Part shown: in pieces, positions 1 through 8,832 of the stretch
Layout of the letters: every line of letters begins with the position of its first letter
How positions within the stretch are numbered: position 1 is the first letter of the stretch
From: Conidiobolus incongruus B7586
Lineage: Eukaryota; Entomophthoromycota; Entomophthoromycetes; Entomophthorales; Conidiobolaceae
Length of the DNA: 14,085 bases
NCBI GenBank assembly: GCA_000697335.1
Contig: JNEM01010394.1
Location: 1 to 14,085 of the forward strand
Direction: 5' to 3'
Program-made: the position numbers and the translations under genes
The notes under the pieces: model-generated
The model's database searches: none
What the model was told of the DNA's origin: nothing
The model's input: only the letters and a program-made list of their open reading frames with translations

Positions 1-430
1 AATATGAGGGTATCTCCCTTTGTGGTAGCATTATAGTATATAGTGTTAAATTTGAATGAAATAAATTATAGATAAGATTCAAAATAGCAATAATTAGGTT
101 TGATACAGACAGTTATTAATATCTAGTAGGTTTTTAATAGTTTTGTTGCTGCTACCATGTAAGCATCATAGTAGTTAAACTAATATAGTGCAGAGGAAGA
201 CTTAATATAAAAGTAGTGTGGTGTAGAACATGGTAATATAATGTGGCTGTAGTGTGCAAGTGTAAACAAAGTTTAATTAAGCTTTGAACTAGGATGAGTC
301 ACTGATATATTAAGATTTATATTAGGTAGTGCTAATATCCTACAATACTGACAGAATATAGTCTCAATCTTAGAAATAGTGTGAAAGTAAAAAATAGTAA
401 GAATTGAGAGGAAAAAGAGGAACCTAGTTT
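1..430. other. G-richer island, no supportable gene
   Basis: This stretch has clearly more G than the AT desert that follows, and more G than C on the plus strand. All three plus frames carry many stops (roughly 12 to 23 each), and no start, splice pair or family motif could be defended. Between the stops, two of the frames read in a fairly protein-like way, so an old gene relic or the end of a transcript outside the window is possible. I do not call a gene. Confidence 0.3.
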
Positions 431-1548
431 ATTAGATAATTTAATACTATTTATACAATTAATTTAACTATATAAGTATAAATTAATCATATAATTTATA
501 GTTAATTGGATTATATAAAGTGTATATAAGAATTTAGAGAACTAGTCTCTTAACAATTTTATTAAATATTAATTAAGTTATTAGTAAAAATATAGGTGTT
601 TTTGATTTTATAACTCACTTTTACAAGTTAGTGTATATAACTAAACATACTAAACCTTGATTCATTAAAAAGAACTAGACTATATTTCCTATTATCTATA
701 CACAGTATATATAAATCTGGTGATTATATTTGTTATATAAATTAAAAAATTAATAATATTAAATATATTTTCATTAATAAAAAATATAAATTTAATGATA
801 AAAATAAAACATTATATTAATGTTTTAAACAATTACCATTAATATAGAATTATTTTATTATATAGTATCATTAATTCTCTTAGATTATATATTCTATTAT
901 AATAATACCTGAAAATCTCCAAAATAATTTTTTTAATAATAATATAAATTAATTACATAAGTTAAAAAATTTCAAATATAAAATTATTCAAATAATGATT
1001 GATAATATAACTAAATTACTATTATTCTTGTTAATTATTGATTAAAAAATATATTTAAATAGATATAGCTTGAGTCCAAATACTATGTATATCCATTATA
1101 AATTGATTCATTATAATTACTTTAGATAGCAGCAAATTATACTCTATTAAATTGATTTTGAAATTTTATGTACAAAAACCATTTTAAAATTTTCATTTTT
1201 CATAACTTATTATTTTTCATCCTATCCAATTGAATATTAAAATTATTTAATTAAATAATTATAAAGACAGTATTATCCTTTTTGTTATTTGTTGTTTACT
1301 TTTAAACATATTGATAAGTGATTAAAATACCAAATATATTTTTACTATGGTTTTGATAATACATATAACCATATAACTAAGTCATATAGAAACTTTAAAA
1401 AAACTACTATTATACTTGATTATGGTGTTAATTTAATATTACCTTAAATTTAAAGAAATGGGAAATTTTTTAATTTCTGATTTTTCAAACATATTATTAA
1501 TTTGAAATAAATAAATATATACAAAGTTAATAGGAAATTATATATTAA

Positions 1549-1565
1549 ATATATATATATATATA
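1549..1565. repeat. (AT)8 dinucleotide microsatellite
   Basis: A run of about eight AT units read directly from the sequence, inside the AT-rich spacer. Confidence 0.8.
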
Positions 1566-2506
1566 ATAGTTTTTTTGATTAAAAACTTAACTTTTTAAAA
1601 TTAATTATTTAATTTAATTATGTTTAAACCAAATAGTAATCATTAAAAGTTTTTTATTTTAGTATTAGTAAAATTTAACCATAAGCCCTTTAAAATTATT
1701 TAAAATTTATAAACAACTTTTAATAATAAAGTATTATCTAAATTAATAATTTATTACTAAGTAAATTACTTTAAAGCTAAGAACAAAACTATTTAATATT
1801 TGTTAAAATTTAAAAAACTAACTTTAATTATTATTCTTTTAATTGTTAATAAAATGAAAAAATATATTAAAAAGCACTTTTTTATTTTAGTTAAAGAATT
1901 ATTTAAATACTTTAATATTGGTTTTATAAGTATTTTATATATATTAAAGTTTAAACTCAAATTAATAAATTAAAATATAAAATAAATACCTTATAATTTA
2001 ACTAAAACTTAAAAAAAATTAAAATAGCTATTACTAAATAAAACTTACTAAAATATTACTATAAGCTTAAATTTTTATAGCAAATAATTATAATTGATGA
2101 ATCTTAAATCTTTATATATAATCTTTTATTAAAACACAAATCAAAATGCTAAATTAAGTTAAATTAACCTTTTCTACAAATATCTTTAAATAAATATTTT
2201 ATTAATAAGTGAATGTTAATTATTATAATAGATTATAATAGTATATGCTACTCTTATTTAATTTTTGAAGGAAAATCAATTAATAGTAAATTTTATATTG
2301 TTTTTTTAAATAAAAGTATTTTTAATTAGTGTTCTTAATATAATTTGAGAAAACTTATTATTTTACATGATAATTATAAAATTCATAAATTTAAAGTTAT
2401 AAAAAACTTTCTAATTAAAAATAACTGGAAAAAACTACTATATCTAGTATATTCTTTAGATTATAACTTATATAATTATAATTGCTTTAGGTAATTAAAA
2501 AACCAG

Positions 2507-2532
2507 CTTGTAGGAAAGAGAATTTCTACAGG
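2507..2532. repeat. Small imperfect hairpin
   Basis: CTTGTAG and CTACAGG form a seven-pair stem with one G-T pair. It extends by AAA/TTT across a bulged G and is closed by a loop around GAGAA. It stands out only because it holds G and C in an otherwise AT-only region. There is no adjacent gene, so no terminator or regulatory role is claimed. Confidence 0.35.
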
Positions 2533-4047
2533 AAAATTTAATTAGTTTATAAAACATCAAATTTTAGTTTTTAATAAAAAGAATTATTTTTTAAGTGTTA
2601 GATTTTTGTTAAAAGTATAACAAAAAATTATTAATAATAAAAGAAACTATTAAATTTATATTATATATTTATTTTTATATATTTTATATTAAAATATTTA
2701 TTTATTTTCAATTGCAAAAAATTCCCATTATTAAAAATACAAAGTAATATCATAAAAGGGTTAATTTCCTATTTCAAAAAATAATTTATATCAACACAAA
2801 TAAATTAGCTGATTTTATTAATATATATATTAGAATATTGCTTGCTTTATAACATTAAAAAACTTTTAAAAACATTTAAATATTTAAAATGAATTTTAAA
2901 AAATTGATATTAAATTATATTTAGATATTTCTAAATCATTATTTTAAAATTTAAATTTTATTAATTTGATTCTTCATCATACAAATTTAAAAAAAAATTA
3001 ATTGGAAAAATAATTAAATTTTAAAAATTTAATTATTTTAAATGAATTAGCATAGATATTAAACAATTGTTATATTGCATAAATTAACGTACATATAGAA
3101 GTAACAATATAATTATTAGGTTTTCCAATAAAATAATTTTCAAAGTTTCTAATATAAATATATATTAGATATACTCCAAACACCAATATTTTTAATTGTA
3201 AGTTTCCGTCTAAATTTTTGTATCCTTTGGATTATTGTTAAATAGTATAATATATTGATATTATAAAATTCTATTGTTGAAATACTAGCAAGTACCCTCA
3301 TTTTGATTCTCTTTTTATTATATACTAAGAAGACTATAAACTTTAAATTTAAGTTGATAAAAATTAATATGACATTATTTAAGTAGCCTAAATATTAAAT
3401 TGTTGGCAATTAATTTCAATAATTTGTGTCCAATCATATACCAGTTTTGAGAATATATTTCGAAATTTGGGAAAAATAATATATAATATATATTATTGAA
3501 TACAAAAAAAAATAAAATGTACGAGTAAATTAATTTATTAGCTAAATATAACATTTATTCAAAAACATACAATATATAATTTCAAATGTCAAAAAATATG
3601 AGTATATTTAAAAATCATTAATTATTATTATGGACTAATCACTTAATACTAACTATATATCAGATATCGTTATACCATATATATTTTCTCATCAATTTAT
3701 TAATTTTAGCCAAATAATCAAGCCCAAATATTAATAAATAAAATGATATTAAGTTATGAACCTTGGAAATAATAATGTCTAATATATCATAATTTTATAG
3801 TTGAAAAACACAACATAAATAAAATATATAGATTCGTAATAAACAATACTTTTATAAGAAATATTATTTCAATAATTCGTCATTCCTAGTAAAAAAATAG
3901 TTGTTCAAAAAACATTTTTAATTAATTACTTATGAATATTGTTGTTAGAAATTACCAGTTTATGGTATTTTAATAATATCATTATTTGCCCATTTATTTT
4001 ATTAAAATTTATCTTATATAATAATAAAAGCTTAACTTTTTTATTAA

Positions 4048-4719
4048 AACTATATTAAATTTTATAAAAAATTTAATAAAAAATATAATTTGACTTTGAA
4101 TGCAATATTATTCAATATTATTACTGGGGATAATTCACCTAAATTGGAAAATATCACTTTACAATTTAACAGAAAATGTATATGATTATAACTAAAGGTG
4201 AAATAGGATTTCCCTCTCTTGTAAATATTTGTAAAGGTGAAAATAGTGAGTTTTTGAATATTCATAATGTTATACAAATTACCTAGGGTAATATAATATG
4301 CAATGAAATGAATGATTTGTGTGTTTGTTCAATGAACAGAATGATAGTAATGCTAAAACTAGACGTTGGAATGCTAAGTTGAACTTTGATGAGCAAATCA
4401 ATAATAATGTTGAGATTATTGTGTACAAATTCAATTGTGAATTTGGAATTTAAGAATCGTAAAAATTGCCATGCTTTGAATGAAGTTAATTAATTGACTT
4501 CACATTAAAGAAAGTATTTGAATAATACCATTCAAAAATATAATAACAGTTATAATTGATATTATCAATGAATTTTAAATAAATATCTAACTTAAATCTA
4601 TATTTAATCCGGTTTAAAAATTCAGAGTAACCTTTATAAGTTGCCCAAATGATTATAAAATTCACTTTATCTACATTAACCTATACTATAACTCAATAAT
4701 TAAAGTGGTGCAAAGTTAA
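4048..4719 (+). pseudogene. Decayed unrecognised gene, possibly LRR-like
   Basis: Four plus-strand stretches of about 34 to 46 open codons follow one another in different frames: 4048-4185, 4176-4286, 4316-4453 and 4618-4719. They read like normal protein (for example PKLENITLQFNRKC, LVNICKGENSEFLNIHN, NAKTRRWNAKLNFDEQ, FISCPNDYKIHF) and sit in a patch with more G+C than its surroundings. The first two have the L-x-x-L-x-L-x-x-N rhythm of a leucine-rich repeat, a family common in large F-box/LRR gene sets; that assignment is weak inference. No intact start-to-stop frame exists, so the gene is broken. A 71-codon minus-strand frame at 4277-4062 overlaps it but is hydrophobic and low in complexity, like a shadow. 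The end lies 85 bases from the TVP38 stop, tail to tail. Alternative: exons of a live gene with unrecognised introns. Confidence 0.45.
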
Positions 4720-4804
4720 GAATAATACTAATAATTTAAATATATTATAATAAAAATTATTATATCATTTTTTGTTTTAATATGATATATTAATGTTTAA
4801 AGGA

Positions 4805-5791
4805 TTATATAATTTGATTTGGTTGAATTAAACCTGTTTGTTCGTCATGGGTAATGATTTCATTAGGCTCTAGTTCAAATTCATCTTCAATGATATCTGA
4901 ATTTTTATCACTTCTCTGTAATACTTCACTGATCATCCTCTTACATATCGTATACACATATATTGTTACCCCCAGACCTATCAAGCCACCAACTATAAAT
5001 ATAAAATAGTAAAATGGTGAACCCGATCCTAAACCTTTGACTAATGTTTTAAGAGTCGATCCAATATACACATGTGCAAATAACTTAACCAATGAGAGTG
5101 CTGTAGCAAATATAAATACTTTAAAAGACACTGAAGTAATGGATAAAAACAAATTCAAGATATTCCAAGGATATGGCGCTATCCTTATTAACAAAAGTAA
5201 ACGAAATCCACCTATTTCAATAGCTTGTAACACCGATTCAATATACGAATAATTCTTTAAAAATTTTCTAACATAATTAGCTCCAAAATATCTTGCCAAA
5301 AGGAAACAAAGTGAAGCACCTATTACTCCTCCCAAAAATGCTGGAACGAAACCTAGAGGGAAACCATATACGAATCCACATAATACTGTGAATGTACCAT
5401 AACCTGGAATTAGAGGGAATGCTGTCAAAATCATAAATAGAACAGGAATAAATATTCCACTAAAATAATAAATATTATAAGGAGCTATAAAAAAGATAAA
5501 TAATATCAATTACCCTACACCGAGTGATTTCAAATATACTGCTAACTTTTCTAAACCTTCAAAAATGGGATTATGATAAACAATTACTAAAATAAAAACG
5601 ATTAAATTCAAGACCACAAATAAAGCACCGTAAAGTATCGTGGTTTTATGTTCTAAAAAATAAAGGTACCAATATTGAAGTGTAGAATAAAAATCGGTTT
5701 TATGATTGAGTAGATCATGAGTTGGATCAAAAGGCAAGTCCTCTTCAATGTGAATCGAAGGTCTTCGAAATTTTAATTCTTGATTAGACAT
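4805..5791 (-). CDS. TVP38: TVP38/TMEM64-family (VTT domain) membrane protein, two exons
   Basis: Exon 1 is 5791-5514 and exon 2 is 5459-4805; joined they give 310 residues ending in TAA. The 54-base intron starts GTAATT and ends TTTTAG. Splicing turns GG|T into glycine and gives the continuous LGVGGIFIPVLF. An acidic, charged N-terminus of about 45 residues precedes a first membrane segment (about 50-75). The VTT domain then follows, with the re-entrant signature FPLIPGYGTF, the glycine-rich GFVYGFPLGF, and the conserved RIAPYPWNILN in the second half. A last hydrophobic segment (FIFIVGGLIGLGV) leads to a polar, acidic cytosolic tail. Yeast Tvp38 is a Golgi membrane protein, and VTT relatives such as TMEM41B and VMP1 are linked to lipid scrambling. 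A Golgi or endosomal membrane role is therefore likely; the exact activity is not known. The ATG at 5791 is the only start that keeps the whole N-terminus. Confidence 0.9.
5460..5513 (-). other. Spliceosomal intron in TVP38
   Basis: The intron is 54 bases, phase 2, with donor GTAATT directly after GG and acceptor TATTTTAG directly before TGGAATATT. The nearer AG at 5486-5485 would leave an intron of only 29 bases and put TAA in frame four codons later, so the farther AG is preferred. Unspliced reading stops at the TAA at 5512-5510. Confidence 0.85.
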
Positions 5792-5930
5792 ATAATTTAG
5801 AATTGATGTATTATAATTTGATTATAATAAATATATTATTTAATAAATAAATTTTAAAATTGATTAAATAAAAAGAAAAAGCAGTAGTATTAATTTTATG
5901 ACATTTCTAATCTCAATAATTAAGCATGGA

Positions 5931-5993
5931 TCAATTTTCAAATCTATCACATGTGTTCTGCAAGTTCCAATCAAATTCACCTTCATTTATCGC
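5931..5993 (-). other. Possible orphan terminal exon, 20 codons plus TGA
   Basis: Directly after a good acceptor (GATTTGTAG), the minus strand reads AINEGEFDWNLQNTCDRFEN and then TGA. The codons look like used coding sequence (GGT GAA TTT GAT TGG AAC TTG CAG) and stand out from the AT-rich flanks. No upstream exon within about 60 bases could be joined to it, and the next coding-like patch on this strand is about 500 bases away, far longer than the introns seen here. It ends 140 bases before the TVP38 start on the same strand. It may be a relic, an alternative exon, or chance. Confidence 0.25.
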
Positions 5994-6780
5994 CTACAAA
6001 TCAAATTAGGGATTTTTATATTGAAAAATTAGCCAATAATTTATTAAATTGCAAGTATCAAATTTCAAATAAATTGTCAGTAAATTATTATCAAATAAAC
6101 TTGACTATATATTATTTTAATTAATATAATATTTTCATTAAAAATTAATATTTATTAAAAATATTTAAAGTAATTTAAATATTAAAATTTAAATAAATAA
6201 CATAATAATTAAATGTGATTAACTTGAATTATTTTTATTAATGGAAATTATCCACTTAAATTATCCAAATATTACACTTTTGTATATTATAGGAAAAATT
6301 CAGTTATATATATTAAATCGTTTCATTTAATGGTTGAACTAATTCTATTTCAAAAAAAATCGTATTTTTTAATTTCCATGAATTTTTTGTATTAAAAGAA
6401 AATACTAGGTCAATTATTTAAATTTTAGGTAATAATAACTATTAGACAATTAGATTTTTCTATATTATAGCCATTGTTTAACTTCTCAAAAACTATGAAT
6501 CATTTAATTCTCCTGGTGGCGATATTTTATTATCAATAAATAATTCGTTTCCATTTTTATTTTAACGAATCATTGTGAGAATAGGAACACATGCTAGGTA
6601 GCATTACACTTTCTATAAATTCAAGTGCCAATTCATATATTTATATTTAGTGTTTAGTTATTGAGATGAATTTTAATTGTAGTAGTTTTCATTATTATAT
6701 AGAACTATTCTCAATAATAATATTCTTAATTATAATAAATATAAAATCGGTGAAATTCTAAATTTAATAATTGAATATGA

Positions 6781-6807
6781 TAATAATAATAATAATAATA
6801 ATAATAA
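6781..6807. repeat. (TAA)9 trinucleotide microsatellite
   Basis: Nine perfect TAA units in the spacer between the divergent TVP38 and reductase loci. This type of repeat often varies in length between strains. Confidence 0.9.
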
Positions 6808-7021
6808 TTATTTTTGAATATTTTAATTAATAAATTAAAATTAATATTACTTCGAATCCCATAATATTACTCGAAGATTATTTAAAATGAGACTGCTTAT
6901 GAGTGAAAATCTATGCAATGATCAATTAAAAATTAATTAAAAAATATCACAATCTAAACCAAATATTATCCTTGGGTATTTATTATTAAATATTAATTCA
7001 ATAAAGAGTATATTGATAATC

Positions 7022-8244
7022 GTTCAATTAGTACTATGACTTTTGGTTCCTCTGGTGAAGGTTACAGAATTCACCAACAAGACCAAGTGGAAGAACTTAT
7101 ATTCTATTTTAAAAATCGGGATTATTTTGAATTGGGCACTGCAAGAATGTATTGCAAAGGAAATACAGAAATTGTAATATATTATCCTACATCCATTTAA
7201 AAGTTTTATTGATTTATATTATAAATGTTAAGTGATATCGGCGTTTAAACTGAAAAATGGGGTTCCAAATTAGCTACTAAAGTTTATCCTTAGCAAGCCG
7301 GTGATCACCAACCTGAAGGATTAAGAGCTACTATTGAAACTAGTCTCAAAGTTTTGAAATAAGACTTTTTCGATATTTTTTATCTTCATGCACCTGTAAT
7401 ACTGTAATTAATTGATATTGATATATTTTTAATCAGTATTTAGGATCAAACTACCCCTATTAATGATGCTTTTAAAGCTGCCATTGAATTATATAAAGAA
7501 GGAAGATTTAAAAAGGGTAATTTTGATATATATCTATTAAATCCTTTATATTTATTTTCAATTAAGCTTAGAGTGTCCAATTATACTTGGCAAGTGGCAG
7601 AAATTTATTCCATTTGTAAACAAAACAATTGGGTATTGCATACAGTCAATCAAGGAATGGTAATATCTTAACAAATAGTCTTATTTTTTTAATCACATTA
7701 TTCATTTACTTTTATACAGTATAACATGATTACTCGTGATATTGAAATGAATTATTCATTTGTTTGAAGAAATTCGATATTCGTTTTTATGATTATAATC
7801 CACTTTGTGGTAGTTTACATTCTGGAGATTATAAGATTGAAGATGTTAAGATTGATGGATCTAGATTTGATATCACTGAAATTTAGGGCAAAAGATATCA
7901 AATTATAATATTTAATAATGTTTAATATATTAACTAATCTGACATTTGCTTAAATATTGTGAAAGATACTGGAAACAAGGTTATTTCCAAGCATTGGAAA
8001 TTATCGAACAAGAATGTGAAAATCAAGGAGTAAGATTAGTTGAAGTTGCTTACGAGGGATTGTTCATCATTCTAAAACTAATCTCCTTGACCAAGATGCT
8101 GTGATTATTGATGTTTCCTCTCTTGCTCACTTGAAGGATAACTTGGCTTTCCTCCAAAAAAGACCTCCAGATGAGAAATTGATTCAAGTTATTGACTCCA
8201 TTTGGTTTCGTGCTAAACGTTCTTGCCCTCCTTATTTCCGTTAA
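7022..8244 (+). pseudogene. Aldo/keto reductase, AKR7 (aflatoxin-aldehyde reductase) type, decayed
   Basis: AKR7-type enzymes reduce aldehydes with NADPH in the cytosol. Pieces match the family in order: TMTFGSSGEGYRIH, FELGTARMYCKGNTEI, SKLATKVYP, ATIETSLKVLK, FDIFYLHAP, RVSNYTWQVAEI, VNQGMYNMITRDIE, RFYDYNPLCGSL, ERYWKQGYFQALEII, DVSSLAHLKDNLAFL, and the typical C-terminal CPPYFR then TAA at 8242. The catalytic Tyr, Lys (ATK) and His (YLH) remain, but the catalytic Asp of DTARMY is Gly (GGC, 7135-7137). Introns can be placed at 7174-about 7224, 7396-7443, 7517-7566, 7660-7719 and about 7899-7957; the first, third and fifth have poor or lost splice signals. In-frame stops lie at 7246, 7291, 7360 and 7884, each where Gln would fit, and frame breaks lie near 7516, 7751 and 8056. 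ATG 7036 is an internal family Met; the true start lies upstream and was not found. It is very likely a dead host gene. Confidence 0.88.
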
Positions 8245-8832
8245 GGATTATTAAATTTTTTATTAACCAAATTCAAATGAATGTTATACATCAGTTTAAT
8301 TTATAATGAAACAAAAATAATATTTTTTGATATGAAATAATAGTTTGAATACTTATTTATTAAGTCATTTGCATATAAGATATGCTATCACTCAATATTC
8401 AATTTTTCTCATTGGTAAATATTTAAATTTATTAATTTGGATATTCTCAGTTGGTATATTTAATATTTTGTGATTATATATATATTGCCGAAATACTACC
8501 ATTTTAGTTTAATAATTTTAATAATTTGATTTATATTCAAATGTTTTTTACCCTTGATAAGGATAAATAAAATATTAGTAATAAACTAACAGAATAAAGA
8601 TGTTAATACTTTAAATGAATAATGACTTATAATCACAAAAAAATAATATAAAATTATAATAGAAAAGGTACAAATATATATTGATACGTATTTATAATAG
8701 GATTTTAACTAAATTATAATTAAAACATATAAAATGAATTCTGAATAAGGGTTTACTATTCCTAAGAATAACATTATAAAGTATGAAAATTAAAACTTGA
8801 CAAGTGGATCATATATACATATCATTTGTGGT
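8245..8832. other. Convergent 3' spacer
   Basis: This AT-rich stretch lies between the ends of the plus-strand reductase pseudogene and the minus-strand PSD gene, so it should hold both 3' untranslated regions. AATAAA words occur near 8565-8575 on the plus strand, but in such AT-rich DNA they carry little weight. No gene or repeat was seen. Confidence 0.5.

Larger units (their letters stand above)
431..4047. other. AT-rich intergenic desert
   Basis: About 3.6 kb made almost wholly of A and T, with homopolymer runs and TTAAT/AATTA words. No open frame of useful length, no RNA gene signature and no long direct or inverted repeat was seen. It contains a short (AT)n tract and one small GC-containing hairpin, listed separately. 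Weakly coding-like patches near 3180-3300 and 3400-3470 were too short to support. Confidence 0.6.
5792..7021. other. Intergenic spacer with possible coding relics
   Basis: This spacer separates the divergent TVP38 and aldo/keto reductase loci. Most of it is AT-rich and featureless. Two patches are less AT-rich: 5931-5993, listed separately, and about 6487-6640. The second reads on the minus strand as short protein-like runs (NGNELFIDNKISPPGELNDS in one frame, LALEFIESVMLPSMC in another) interrupted by stops. A short inverted repeat, CTTCGA to TCGAAG, lies at about 6850-6876. No complete gene is seen. Confidence 0.4.

Noticed and set aside
603-634. Shared word TTTTACAAGTTAGT near 615 and near 14000
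   Set aside because: Only about 14 bases match and the flanks differ, so it is not evidence of terminal repeats or a mobile element.
4062-4277. 71-codon minus-strand frame
   Set aside because: Hydrophobic, Phe/Ile/Tyr-rich and without a motif; the plus strand reads better, so it is treated as a shadow.
6849-6862. B-box-like TTCGAATCCC
   Set aside because: The flanks do not form a T-stem, and no A-box lies upstream at tRNA spacing.
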